A stretch of DNA of 64,000 nt from Candolleomyces eurysporus (taxonomy: Eukaryota; Basidiomycota; Agaricomycetes; Agaricales; Psathyrellaceae): the NCBI GenBank assembly GCA_027579435.1, contig JANBPK010001484.1, forward strand, positions 17,360-81,359. Direction: 5' to 3'. Both the position numbers and the translations under genes were made by a program. Positions within the stretch are counted from its first letter, which is position 1, and each line of letters opens with the position of its first letter. This document shows positions 46,237-57,837 of this stretch, one piece after another. Below the pieces are notes generated by a model. The model saw only the letters and a list, made by a program, of their open reading frames with translations. It had not been told where the DNA came from and ran no database searches.

Positions 46237-47703
46237 CTGACATGTCACTGGCACGACGCCCTGGCCAGGAACGTTAAGTCTGTCAGAGGATGCAGGATTG
46301 GGAAAGGTGCGTTGTCCTCTTTTTGTTGGGGATCGATTTTATGAGCCATGTTGCCAGACAAAGCGGGTCAGGTTCAAACCGCAAGCGCTTGTGAAACGAA
46401 CCACACTCGGCATGTTTTCCGGTAACGCAATCTTCCGCTCCGATCCTCCGGCGGCACCCTTGGCATCAATCTTTTTCCGTGCGCCTTTGCCAGAGTGCAA
46501 GAGTAGTAGTACAAAGTGAAGCTGAAAAGAACACCTGGGCTCTCTCCTGGCCTCTCGTGTTCAGATTTTCTGATGGACCAATCCGATTGTGGCTGCAGGC
46601 TCAGTTCGGATTTGCCGGCCACAATGTTTTTGTGGAAATATCCCAAGGAGCTACGGTATCTAGGCGCCATTCGGGATACGTACAACGTCTTCCAGTGTCT
46701 TCGGTATCGGGGTTGTATCATGGTAGTGTCCACCCTGGAATGAAGTTGATTCTCCATTTGATGAAGTAACAAGGGTTTTAACGCTGCTTTTACCTCACAT
46801 AGCAATCTGAACGACAAAAGAGGGCTCAAAACTCTTATCTGACTCGGGAAACAAAAGGCCATACCTTCTTCTCGTTGAATGGAACAACGTTTCATTTTAT
46901 CGGTAGCTATCCATCCGAATCGCTGTTCTATCTCCCTTAGTGGGTCTAGGATTTTTTCGTGGAATTGTTAGTCAGACCGAGTGAGTTAGATGCTAACGTA
47001 TCTTCCTTGTGTGGCTTCGAAACACCTACATGTCAATGACCCTGAACGAATTCGAAGAGGAGCGTCAGATTGATAACAGTTCAAACGAACAGCGCGTAGA
47101 TTCGAAATCGGTCTTTCGAGGCCATTCCAGCTGGTCATGACAAGGAGAAGAGAAGACGAGAAATCTTGAGTGGCCTGTCTATACATTCCCATAGAAAGAT
47201 GAGGCAACCTCGGAGGCAACTTCGGAGGCGCCCATCTCAAGAAAAGGTGATGTCATCAAGCCATCTTATAGAGAGATTATGATTCGATTCTTCCGCTATG
47301 AGCATCGATGTCCCGAGTAGACTGTCTGAGATGGTCTGGGTCTCAGCTGGGTCCTCGTCTGGACGTCGTCGACATCGACCCTGGTAGATCCACATGTTTT
47401 GGCCGCAGGGATGTGATTGTCGGTAGCTAGGACACAGAAGCTGAAAATCGCATGATTGGAAAGCACTCGAATTGAGCTGGTTCAAGGGCAGGCCCCATCG
47501 TACCGATCCTCCGATGTGTCTATTTCCACATGCAGACCGAGGAAAAAGAGCGGGCTTTCGGTCGTGAGGCAGTGCAATGCTATTTCGACTGCCGATCGGC
47601 AGAGACCGCCGCCGCCACCGCCGCAACCCCTGGCGTAGGGACGGCCGAAACCGAAGGCCTAATCACTGCTTGTCTCAGCTGCCGAGCCGTATGCTCGATC
47701 ATC
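46237..47703. other. Intergenic, 1.5 kb
   Basis: No supported gene. Minus-strand ORFs at 46374-46895 and 47237-47626 lack recognised motifs and normal splice joins. CGCCGCC-type GC triplets occur at 47605-47630. Confidence 0.4.
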
Positions 47704-47789
47704 TGCCCCATGGCTGAGTTGGTTACAGCGTCCGACTGTTATTACCTGAGTACATCGGAAGGTCGTGAGTTCGAGCCTCACTGGGGCAG
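47704..47789 (+). tRNA. tRNA-Asn (GTT) with a short intron
   Basis: Acceptor stem TGCCCCA pairs with TGGGGCA (47782-47788). D stem GCTG/CAGC with a GG-containing loop. Anticodon stem TCCGA pairs with TCGGA; the loop reads C-T-GTT-A, then about 12 extra bases (TTACCTGAGTAC) after position 37, the canonical tRNA intron site. T arm GTGAG-TTCGAGC-CTCAC. The order closely resembles yeast tRNA-Asn (GACTGTTA..., GTGAGTTC...CCTCACTGGGG). A T run follows. Confidence 0.9.
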
Positions 47790-47796
47790 ACAGTAN

Positions 47797-47803
47797 TTTT
47801 TTT
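47797..47803 (+). terminator. RNA polymerase III terminator of tRNA-Asn
   Basis: Seven Ts eight bases after the tRNA end, preceded by an N, so the exact run length is unsure. Confidence 0.7.
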
Positions 47804-48109
47804 ACAACTTGATGCATCTCACAGATTATCTTCTCCTAGAACTTGTGATTTAGCACCCTACCCGTCGAAGGCCCTGTCTGGGGTACGAAACTCAGCTCAG
47901 ACTGGTCTTTTGGCTAACGCCCTTCATTGTAAGTGCAGAACAACTATTGATTATGAAGTCGTAACAACATGTAATAATGTACAGTCCATCATCAAAGAAC
48001 GTCGAGGAATTGTCCATGAGAATAAACAACAGAGACGCATCGTAAAGTAGGTCCTAACCAGCTCGGTCATTCGCCCACATATTAGCAGGCAAAGAAGCCT
48101 TTAAATAAC

Positions 48110-49492
48110 TCAAAGGAATGCAGCGAACAAAGTGAAAGCACCGGCCAAGACAGTCAGAGCAGCAGCAGGGCTCACAGCGACTGCAGCGCTGTTGTTGTTG
48201 CCGTTGCCGGAGTTGCTGCCGCTGTTGGAGCCACCATTGTTGGATCCGCTATTGGTCTGGGAGGAGGTGTTCTGGGGGCGCATTGCGAGTTGGCGGAAGG
48301 CGTTGAAGTTGTTGGGGCCGGACTCGACGGCGTTGATCGCGAAGACCATACCGGATTGGCAGTGGTTGACCTGGCCGCAGTAACCCCAGATTGGTGCGGT
48401 CTGTAGTAAGATGTAGATAAGTATCAATGATATGATTGGAGCAAAACATAGAAACGTACATCGTTGATCTTGATGGTGAAGGTAGGGAAGGTGGTAGCAT
48501 CAGCGGCGACGGGGGTGCTATGAAAGCATCGAAGTCAGAAATTGATCCGTGAAAATCTGTAGAGGCAGCAACTTACAATCCAGACTTGAAACCCTCGGTA
48601 CCATCTTCCTTCCTCAAAGCGATACAAGGGTTGGAGAAGCTCGACTGGGTAACGGTGTGGTTCTTGGGCCTGAACTCGAAGGTAACCGTATCGTTAATGG
48701 CGGCCTGGATGTTCGCCGGGGTATAAGCCAACTGCCCATCGGCACCCACAATGATCTTGTGGTCCTGCGGGGTCACAGCGGGGGTAGGTTCGGGTGTACC
48801 CTCATAACTGGTATAGGTAGTAGCATAGGTCTGTCCTCCCCAAGTCACGGTCTTGGTGGCATGTTCCCACTTGGGTGGAGGTGGGGTGGTATATGTATCA
48901 GCCGCAGTAGAGGTGGATGCGGGGGGAGTGGCAGAGCCAGTTGCAGCGGTGCCGTTACGGGCGATGGCCAGATTCCTGAAAGCCTCGAAGGAGTGGTCCC
49001 CATCGGCAGGGGGGTTGACGGCGAACACCATTCCTTGCCCGCAGTGTCCTGTCTGTCCGCAGTAGAACCAGATGGGAGCTCCAGCATTATCGGGCACATG
49101 GAACTCCTGGACAGGGAGAGGGTTGGTCCCTGCGGCTACTGGAATACTGTTGGATATATATTCGTCAGAAACCAGCTTCGAAGGGTCAGGAGGCAGGAAA
49201 CTCACAAGCCAGTTCGGAATCCTCCTTCCAAACCAACGCAAGGCGGATCAAAGGCGGATTGCGTCACAGTGTGATTCTTCGGGTTGCTGGAGGATCGTCG
49301 TTAGTCAAAGCACCTAGAAAGCAGGAAAGACTGTACGAACAAGTGGAATCGGACGATATCTCCATACACCGCATGAACATAAGGAGGTTCGTAAACAAAC
49401 TGTCCACCAGGACCAACATTGACGTCCAAGATGGCACCGAATGCCGAAGGAGCAAGGGCAGCGAGTGCAAGTGCAACAGTCGAGGAGTACAT
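48110..49492 (-). CDS. GPI-type secreted protein with two cupredoxin domains
   Basis: Cell-surface, serine/threonine-rich cupredoxin-like protein. Signal peptide MYSSTVALALAALAPSAFG is followed by ILDVNVGPGGQFVYEPPYV. Domain 1 has NPKNHTVTQSAF and PIWFYCGQTGHCGQGMVF; domain 2 has FRPKNHTVTQSSFSNPC and PIWGYCGQVNHCQSGMVF. In both, His, Cys, His and Met are kept at the places where type-1 copper is bound. A Thr/Pro-rich linker joins them. The C-terminus is Ser/Asn/Gly-rich and ends in a hydrophobic tail (LTVLAGAFTLFAAFL), as in GPI anchoring. At least four exons. A TATA box lies about 120 bp upstream. Similar proteins are called extracellular serine-rich proteins; a redox role is inferred, not known. 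Confidence 0.85.
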
Positions 49493-49609
49493 GTTATAGG
49501 AAGAAACTTTTCCGATGCGTCTCTAGTCGTCTATATGAGAGGAGGGAGAGGAAAAGAAAAGAGAAAACCGAGGAACTGGTGAAAAAACTTGCAACAAACC
49601 CGCCCACCA

Positions 49610-49615
49610 TTTATA
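49610..49615 (-). promoter_or_regulatory. TATA box of the cupredoxin gene
   Basis: TATAAA on the minus strand, about 120 bp upstream of the ATG at 49492. Confidence 0.6.
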
Positions 49616-50017
49616 CTTTCCTCGAAATCCATTCACCGCCAATCCGTATGTTCGGTTTTCCGGAGAGCCAATCACAAAAAAGACAAGCCTCGGGCAGTGG
49701 CAACATTGACAAGAGGCAAAATCTGCCTCATCCGAACGCCTTATGTCGGGTTTCACGGGGTCGAAACGCTTGATGTTCCATTCAACGACAGAAAAGGACA
49801 ACAAACGGGCTTAGTCACTCACAAACTCCAATAGAATTGCCTCAGCCGCACAGGCCGCAAGCTAAAACAGCGATCAGGGAGGCTCCATCATCCATCCGCG
49901 ACGGGCGCTCAGCCTTCCTGCACCGCTGATCCTGTGCCATAATCACAAATAATCCCGAGCCTTTGCCGTCCATTCTATTGCCCCGTAAAATGCGCTGAAT
50001 GGAAAGCAGTTCAAACA

Positions 50018-50035
50018 TTCACCGCCCACGGTGAA
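50018..50035. promoter_or_regulatory. Perfect inverted repeat with a CCG-N4-CGG core
   Basis: TTCACCG-CCCA-CGGTGAA. CCG/CGG half-sites in this arrangement are the kind of site bound by Zn2Cys6 dimers. It lies about 530 bp upstream of the cupredoxin start. The factor is unknown. Confidence 0.4.
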
Positions 50036-50292
50036 TTAATGTTTGAGCTTCGCATACCGTTGCTAGGCAATCGAAAGATAAGTAAGTAGTAAGCTGATTC
50101 AGGTCCATGTGCGTAGATCAAGCGTTATGTGCGAGGAGCAAGGAGATCAAACAAAAACTTGGGGTGCGCTGCAATTGCAAACTTGGCGTCGCTGAAAACA
50201 TCACATGGATTTGCGGGAGACAAAAAACTTGGTCATTGCCAGCCAAGCGACAGCATCGCCGCCGCCGCCGAGATAGTCACTGCGCTGTCGGG

Positions 50293-50369
50293 TTTCACGA
50301 AACATTCGCGTGACAAGGCGGGGCTGAGCTCACCACAATGTAATGCAATTGGCTCAGGGCTGTCGACTT
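50293..50369 (+). repeat. Imperfect direct repeat, unit 1
   Basis: Shares TTTCACG, GTGACAAGGCGGGG, CTCACC and CAGGGCTG.CGACT with unit 2 at 50410-50488, about 75% alike by eye. Unlike coding DNA, indels are present. A shorter related element GTCGGGTTTCACG occurs at about 49745. Confidence 0.65.
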
Positions 50370-50409
50370 GAATCGTTCTCTTGAAGAATTCCGGATATTC
50401 TGTCGAGTG

Positions 50410-50488
50410 TTTCACGGGACGTATCCGTGACAAGGCGGGGTGAACTCTCACCGAAATTGACATGCGATTCATTCAGGGCTGCCGACTC
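50410..50488 (+). repeat. Imperfect direct repeat, unit 2
   Basis: Partner of 50293-50369, separated by about 40 bp, lying in the intergenic space between the cupredoxin gene and the S1P lyase 3' end. Confidence 0.65.
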
Positions 50489-50984
50489 GCGTCCTTTTCC
50501 TATACTCCTGAGGACCTAAACCCGAAGCAGGCGGATGGATTACCTAAAATATTCAGCAAGAGCCATGCACACCACCTCAGCCGGAAAATGAATGAATGGA
50601 GTCTACCATCCGCCGACGACCAAAACGGTCTTAGCGAGACAATTTTAAGAAACCCAATGACCTATACTATTAGTGCTATCACAAGTGAGCCTCATGGTTA
50701 CCCGCGTGCAAGAATGAAATGAGCGCCAAGTCTTTCGCGCCCAACATCACAGCGTCACCTTTGCCGAGCTGAGACTAGGCAGCAGTGCGAGGCGAGTCAA
50801 TGAACTCATGAACGTCCATGAGGCATTCTCAGCGAACCAAAGGACTGGATTCGGTGGCACGGAACTTGAAGCATGAGCGGCCGGTAGATAGAACTGAGAA
50901 GTGAAGATAGAATAAATTTGTTGTCAGAAATCCCAACATAAATCACCGTCATTATCGCCGGAATAAGGGTAGATAAAGGCGAAA

Positions 50985-53521
50985 TTAAGCCTTGTACAAT
51001 GTATCCAAAAACGCTGTCGCAATTTCGCTGACCATTTCTGGACCAACGGCGCTCGACTCGCCCAAACCTGTACATGGTACACAAACAGACAAATTAGCAA
51101 AACAACATTCATCCATATCACAGGCAAAGGAAGTGGCATCAGAGTAAAAAAGAGGATGGACGTACCATATAGAGCTACCATCGTCCCCTTACCCGACGGT
51201 GCTAACTTGGCCTCTTGTACGGCATCTTTCAGGTCGGCGATGAAAGCGTCCACAGCAGGCACGGTGAGACGCTACGTTCGCGTATCCACAACGATAACAC
51301 GAGAATAACATAAAACAACAAACGAAAAATCACGTCAATAGCAACGAAAGAATTGAAGGGGCATCATTAGCACAATCATTACGCAGAAGGAGGGGTCCAA
51401 CACGTACCGTAACGGCGATATGAACTGCCTTAGGGTTATAGATCCCAGCCAAATGCCATCCCCTCCTACTCATCCCATCTCCAACTTCCAAAACGTCAAC
51501 TTTAGGGTGCTTGCTAGCAAACGCCACCACACTAGCTGGTGGGTCCCCAAGGACATATAGTTCTGGAATATCAGAAGTAATGGTATCCGCGATCTTTCTA
51601 GTTGTGAGAACGATATTTCGGCATGATTCGAGATAGCCTTTGTATCCGATGTGTTGCATTACAGCCCATGTTCCTGCAATAAGGGCCCCGGGACTAGTGT
51701 AGTGGAAATGATCGATAGATAGATATATCAGAGATCTGCGAAGAGGGCTGGTTGGATAGATGAGAGAAGATCGACGTACCGAGATCCTGAGAGGCCGGGA
51801 CTCGCGTATAAACCGCCTTAGCTCGATGGTTAGTATCCTTCGATATCAGGGAAGGGTAAAACTTCGACTGACCCGTCCATCCAGGGTTAACGTAGTATTG
51901 GAATCGTCGAAGCTCAGGCGTCCTATACATAATCACAGATGTGCCCTACCAAATCACCTTGTAAACAAGCCGCAATACGCCCCATTAACGTGAGCGAATG
52001 ACGAACTTTGGGTGCAAAGCCATACTACACAAACATCCAATTAATCAATCAAAAGAACCAAGATATGGGAGATGAAAATTTGCTGAAACACACTCACCTT
52101 GTGCGTATCACAGCTGATACTTGTCACTCCCTTCAACCTAAAATCGAAGGGCGAGAGCTTATATTTGCCCTTGGCATCACCATTCGCGAGACCGGCGGGT
52201 TCGAGGAACGCAACGATGAAACTGCCCAAGCAACAGTCAACGTGAAGACCGAGCCCATATTTCTCCGCTAGCGCAGAAAGACCGGCAATATCGTCTTCGG
52301 CGCCGTCGGGGTAGTTGATGGCAGATCCCACAAGCTACAAGAAAAGAGAAAAGAGGGAGAGGGGGATGTATAAGATTTTGACTAGTTCGTCCAGTGAAGT
52401 GACCTTACCAGTATAGTGTTAGGGTTACTTGAGATCACAAGGTATGGATCAACGGAACGTATCACACGGATAAGGTCAGAAGACACACTCACATGGCGCG
52501 CTTGACGTGCTTCAAATCTACCTTGCGCGTGAACCTGTCCACAGGAATAGTGTGGACCTTGATGTTAAAGTACGCGGCACCCTTATCGAAAGCTGCGTGC
52601 GCAGAGGCAGGAAGAATCCTATAGATGAAAATGAGCACCATTCTGTTCCAGTCAGGCGGGCAACGCGGAGCATGACGTACATCTCGGGCTCTGTGATGCC
52701 TTTTGTCTTCCTTGCCCAGTCGCGATAGGTCTTGAGAGCCATAATAATCGACTCTGTACCTCCTGAAGTGACGACACCGACACCAGTAGCGGGGGCATTA
52801 TAGATTTTGAGCACCATGGCCACAATCTCGGCCTCCATCTTCCGTACGGCTGGGAACACATCAGGATGAAGGGGGTTGGACACGCAATAGCGATCATATG
52901 CTGTTGTGATGATCTTCTGCAAGTCTTCCCCACCGTCTGGATAAACGGAAACAAAGTTGGGTCACGCCTCCGCGAGCAAGCAAGGCAGGAAAACACGTAC
53001 GATAGACTGCACCTGATAGTTTGCCCTCGTTCCAGATGCCCTTCTGCCCGTTGAGCTCAAGGTCCATCTTTTCCATCTCGGCGAGGATCCATTCTAACGA
53101 TTTGCCCTCTTCCGGTATGGTCAAGTGACGGGTGACGTTCGGTCCTTTGGGAACGAGCTTGTTCTCGATGTCCAAACGGGCCTTGCTCATTTCTGTAGTC
53201 ACCTTCTTCTGCATCGACGGAAGTCGAAGGACCAGGCGAACGACAAACTACCGTAGGTCCATTAGCAATGAAATTTCTGATATACCAATTGTCAATACTC
53301 ACCTGGGAGACCAAGACGTAGACATCCTTCACACTAGCCAATATACCCCGAGCGCGGAGATGCCAATATGCCTTCCGAGTGTAAACCAAAAGAAGATAGT
53401 AAAATAACGCAGACTTGGCTACGTCAAGCTTTGTGGATGTCGCAAGCAGCGGCCCTAGCAGTTCCTTCGCGTACGTTGTCGGAAGAGCCAACAACGCTTT
53501 CGAATTGGACCGTGGTGGCAT
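50985..53521 (-). CDS. DPL1: Sphingosine-1-phosphate lyase (Dpl1/SGPL1 family)
   Basis: PLP enzyme of the ER membrane that splits phosphorylated long-chain bases into a fatty aldehyde and ethanolamine phosphate. Start [14 protein letters not shown], then a TM helix ([12 protein letters not shown]). Exons give [20 protein letters not shown], then [39 protein letters not shown] and [20 protein letters not shown]. The C-terminal half has [39 protein letters not shown] and the PLP-lysine site SCDTHK, split by an intron from [14 protein letters not shown]. Then [15 protein letters not shown] and the end [20 protein letters not shown] up to LYKA. About ten introns. Complete; housekeeping lipid metabolism, and a regulator of stress and cell-death signals in other fungi. 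Confidence 0.93.
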
Positions 53522-54189
53522 TTCTAGATGATACAGAGCAGATAGAATGAGATATAGGGTATATGGAGACAATTAGCACTCACCTATGTTGTTTATTGCT
53601 GCTGGGACGTATCCTTTGCAGATGGAGATGACGGTGGGTCCTTAAGAGCAACGCGACCAGAGCCGCATCATAGATCTCCGTTTCGGGGAATTTCCAATTT
53701 CACATGCATCGCGCTGGGTTCCATCCTTCCGTTCTGCCTATTATCCGAATCGCAGGTAGAATTCCTCTCGAAAATATACTGCTATCATACTCACTGTTAC
53801 GCTCTCGTATAGACATTCTCGTCTCCAAAGTCTTCAAAAAAGCACATTGTTCACGCTCTGGCCTCGCTGTCATAGCTAGGCCATGGTCCTGAAGGGATAT
53901 CGCGTTTGGGGCGCAGCAGCGACGTTTGTCGAAACTTATCAGCGACATAATGACCTCCCTGGTCAATCTGGTCAACCCGTGATCTGCGTTCCAGTCTCGC
54001 TGTATCTCTGCAGTAAAAGAAGAGAACATAGCCAACCCGAGGCGTCTATCTCAACTTATTTTCAATTTTCGACATGGCCGCAGCCACCACACGAACCCCT
54101 CATGCCTGCGTGCTGCTTCAGGCGAGAGTCCAGAATTCATTCCTTGCCTCTTCACTCCTCGCTTCCTCCCCTCGCTATTCCCTCGCACG
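53522..54189. promoter_or_regulatory. Divergent promoter region, S1P lyase / NLR
   Basis: About 670 bp between diverging starts. No TATA box clearly seen; CT-rich leader right before the NLR ATG. ORFs here show no motif. Confidence 0.45.
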
Positions 54190-56496
54190 ATGTTCTCCAA
54201 GTCCAAGAGGCCTACCCTTCTGTCCCGCTTCTTCTCACTTTTCCAGCGCCGTAATACCAAATCGGCCCTTGGACGCCACCAAGGTTCAGTCGAAACTGCG
54301 AGTCGTGGCGCTGGACCAATCCCGTCTCACCATTATTCGACACCTCCGGCTCTTCATTCCCTGTTGCTCATGGATAGCTCGACTCCGCAAAACCCGAGAC
54401 CCCAACCCAGAATCAGGCTGGCTGGAAGTGAGAATGGAATGGTCCACTATTCGCACAGGCCAGCAGCTTTGACGCCCAGCGATGAAAGCCTTCTCTTGCA
54501 ACATCAGGCATCCCCGAACTGGCCCTGTCACGAGAGTTCGGCACCATGGGTCCACAGTAGTGCATCATTTTTCCCGGACGCCAATAATTGTCAGTTCGGG
54601 GACGTTCATGTAACCGTGAATGCTGGTGAGTGCCAGAGCAAGAAGTCGATGGATGGTATGTCAATTCCGGGTTGAATTCCCCCGTGAATGTGCGTCACTC
54701 AAGTGCTTGATGATTCTTTCAGGCTGGGATTTGTTGGTGAAGAATGTCGCGCCAAACGCTCGGTACAATTCCGATGTTGGTGCTCCGGCTTGCGATAAGG
54801 GAACACGAGTCGAGGCAATTGAAGAAATCACCACATGGATCAAGGACCGTGGTGATCCTCGACCCGTGCTGTGCCTGACGGGGGCTGCGGGTGCGGGTAA
54901 ATCCGCCTTGCAGCAGACAATCGCTGGAATTTGCGCAAAGGAGAAGATACTTGGCTGCTCATTTTCATTTTCGGCCAATGATCCTACCCGTAACACCGTC
55001 AAGGCACTCGTTCCCACTATGGCTTATCAGCTGGCTAGCACAGACGAGAATCTCAGGAAGCGGATTGAGACTTTAGTGGGCGACGATCCCTTAGTCTTTT
55101 ATCAGTCTCTCGAAACCCAAATGACCAGACTCATTGCTAAGCCCTTCGAGCATCTGAAGGGCAGAGGGATTAACCTTCCGTACGTCATCCTCATCGACGG
55201 CCTCGATGAGTGCGGGGACGAAGGCCCTCAAAAGAAAATATTGGGGGCGATCCACCAGTGTCTTCTCGTCAATAATCTCCCCTTTCGCATCCTCGTCGCC
55301 AGTCGTCCAGAGCTAGCCATTCGCACCGCGCTGGAACCTGGTGGACATTTACATGGGATAGCTAAGCACATACCACTAAGCGACAAGTACTGCGCCACTG
55401 AAGATATGAAGCTATATCTCCAACGAAGATTTCGAGATCTCCCAGTTGAAGTTCCCCAATGGTTCAACGACAGCGACGTCAAAACTCTTGTGGAAGCGGC
55501 ATCAGGGCAATTTGTCTACGTCGCGACGGCGTTCAAGTACATATCGGAACCCCGTGGGTCCCCGGTGGAAAGATTGCAGATCGTCCTGACTTGGACGGCA
55601 CGACAAGGGGCACGGCCGTTCGAAAAGCTCGACAACTTGTATACAAAGATTTTATCGGCGGCGAAGGAAGCGTACCAAGCAGTCGATACTAACTCTGGAC
55701 GCGACTTTCTTCTGCTTTTCAGGATTTTCCAATTGGCTATGACAGGCGACGTTTTACCGGACCTGCCCTTCGCAATCCCACTTGGTAACCTCAATTTAAT
55801 GCTTAACTTGGGAACCAAGGGCGAAGAACTCCTCCTCTCGGATCTTCGTTCTCTCGTGGGCTTCGAAAAGGATGCCGCCACTGGTGCTTTGCATTCAAGA
55901 CGCCTATATCACAAATCATTTGCCGACTACTTGGACGAAGAACCTCGCTCAAAGGATTTGTTTGTACCGCGACCTCGCGTCTACGAACATCTCGCAAAGT
56001 GCTTTCTGCAACACATAATCGAATATCCGCTCGAACCCGACTCTCGTACGTACCAGTGATCGCATACTCTTACCGATACTGACTCGGTCCAGAAGCCTCT
56101 CCAGTTGAGTTGGAGAAGCGCCCGCTTTCCAGGATTCAGAGAACTTCTTTGCAAGAGGCTGTTCTGAACCTGCCGTTCTTCTGGGAAAAGGTCGCGATTG
56201 ATGAAGAAATTGTTGGTTTCACGCGAAAGGGCGGATGGCACAAAATCTACAAGCTGTTGCCTTCGACGTGCTACATGGTCTCGTCCGTTTTTTGGGAGTG
56301 TTGGACCAAATCCTTTTGTCAAGCTGTCGACAATTTGAAGGTGAGCGATTTTCCTTCATTTTTGATGTGGCTGAAACTGATTTAATTTCGTCGTGCCCCT
56401 CAGGGCCGAAACCCCGAGGCCGCTGAGGACATCAGCAAGCAATTTGATTTTGTGAGGTGGAAGTCCAGTATCTCAACCTCTCGGAACTTGCGATGA
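54190..56496 (+). CDS. NACHT NLR
   Basis: STAND receptor. Exon 1 starts MFSKSKRPTLLSRFFSLFQR, a basic amphipathic start, then a disordered Ser/Pro/His-rich stretch. It reaches FFPDANNCQFGDVHVTVNAG, the short motif that precedes NACHT domains in mushrooms. After one or two introns, WDLLVKNVAPNARYNSD and CDKGTRVEAIEEITTWI lead to Walker A LTGAAGAGKSAL, Walker B YVILIDGLDECG, FRILVASRPELAI and AASGQFVYVATAFKYIS. A region with HKSFADYLDEEP is followed by two small exons (EASPVELEKRPLSR..., and GRNPEAAEDISKQF to SRNLR), stop at 56494-56496. No C-terminal repeats. Similar in layout to the NLR at 33045-35080 but clearly a different gene. Confidence 0.82.
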
Positions 56497-57114
56497 TTTG
56501 GGTTCACGTCGACTCCATGAGCGTTCTACGACAAATATTATCGTTTGCTTTAATTGGCCGCCTATACTTCCTACTGCTGGTACAGTGACCATGCTGATCA
56601 TCGTTATGAATAAAATGTTGCCTCTGCCTCGGGTTTTCTGACATGTACACTACACATGAATCAAAGGCATACATCCACTGATCTCTGATGTTTGCTCCGG
56701 GGCCGCTAATCTGAGGACGATCAGGAGCGGGGTATGACTCCCTCGACTAAGCTCCTTCCAGTTCTGACCTAGTTCTGAGCTAGTTCGTCCGGGCATGCGA
56801 GAGTCCCGTGAACAATTTGAATTGCTCTATGACTGCGCAACGGTCCGAAGGTTTGGAATTTCCAACATTCATCAAAGCTTAATCGACGTTCTCCCGAGCC
56901 CTGTGCGTCTAACTTCAGAGGTTTACTAACTTTTAGGTAAAAAGCAAAAATGACTCGTACATATTGGCCAACCCCCGCCGAAGCTCCTTTCCCACTCAAG
57001 GGCTCGTTCCGAGTCCCTCACAGCTCTCAGACCTCCACCTCCTCCTCATCCACAGGGTCCCACTCCCAGGCTGGTGTTCTGATCGTACTAAGAACGACCA
57101 TACGAACCTAGGCA
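56497..57114. other. Intergenic
   Basis: 3' flank of the NLR and 5' flank of the zinc-cluster-like gene. No motif-bearing ORF. An ATG at 56950 opens a Pro-rich frame that is probably not coding. Confidence 0.4.
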
Positions 57115-57837
57115 ATGGCAAAACGGGGACGGGAGGAAGTCGCGGTGGTGGTGGGGGAGATACCCAAGGAGAGAGCTGCGGAGGCGGAAAGAGAGGTGGC
57201 CGATCCGAAACTCGAGCACCACCGAAAGAAGGCTCGGATGGACGTCAAGACAGAAGATCTTGACCGTTCCGGCGTCGATGAATACGTCAAGATGGTCGGG
57301 GACGATATTTGCCAACGATGCAAACAAAAGAACTTGAATTGTTATCGAAAGCGACGTTCAGACCCTTGTTCAACAGAAGGAATCCTCAAGGACTTCATCC
57401 GATGCGTGAGCTGCGTATCAAGCGGCAAGGCCACAAAATGCACTCCCACATCGGAGGCTGGCTTCAGCACTAGCCAAACCTCTCCCTCAACTCGATCTTC
57501 AGGGTTCCCAGTGAAAAGGAGGCAGGTTGTTCCTACAGCTGTCCCGTCACCGCCCTATGGAGACCGTCGATGCAGGGGGCACGCTACCTCTACATCGGTA
57601 CCGATTTCAGAGGCTTCAGCATGCCTCGTCGAGCTGTCTGGCACTATGACGCCACTCGACGCAGCGCTTCTGCCTCTCATCGAAAGGCTGGACCGCCACG
57701 ACCAAGATATTGAAAAGATCCTTGTGACGATACGCAAACTTCGCCAACAAAAACAAGAGTTCCTTGACGAAGATGAGGAAGATCCATTGTTGCTGTGTTC
57801 CGAATCGGAGGAGGATGAGGCAGAGACAGACGACTAG
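57115..57837 (+). CDS. Cysteine-rich zinc-cluster-like protein
   Basis: Intronless ORF of 240 aa. The N-terminus is basic and acidic, helical (MAKRGREEVAVVVGEIPKER, then DPKLEHHRKKARMDV). A cysteine block follows: CQRCKQKNLNC, a spacer with another Cys (RRSDPC), and CVSCVSSGKATKC. This gives CX2CX6CX8C...CX2CX8C, like a Zn2Cys6 cluster with a long gap in its middle. The C-terminal half has a predicted coiled coil (LIERLDRHDQDIEKILVTIR) and a very acidic end (DEDEEDPLLLCSESEEDEAE). I know the general pattern from basidiomycete proteins of uncertain role, sometimes near mobile DNA. It might bind DNA; function is open. Confidence 0.6.
   Translation: MAKRGREEVAVVVGEIPKERAAEAEREVADPKLEHHRKKARMDVKTEDLDRSGVDEYVKMVGDDICQRCKQKNLNCYRKRRSDPCSTEGILKDFIRCVSCVSSGKATKCTPTSEAGFSTSQTSPSTRSSGFPVKRRQVVPTAVPSPPYGDRRCRGHATSTSVPISEASACLVELSGTMTPLDAALLPLIERLDRHDQDIEKILVTIRKLRQQKQEFLDEDEEDPLLLCSESEEDEAETDD

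Noticed and set aside
50293..50488. Possible CRISPR-like array
   Set aside because: Only two imperfect 77-bp units and the host is a eukaryote; treated as an ordinary direct repeat.
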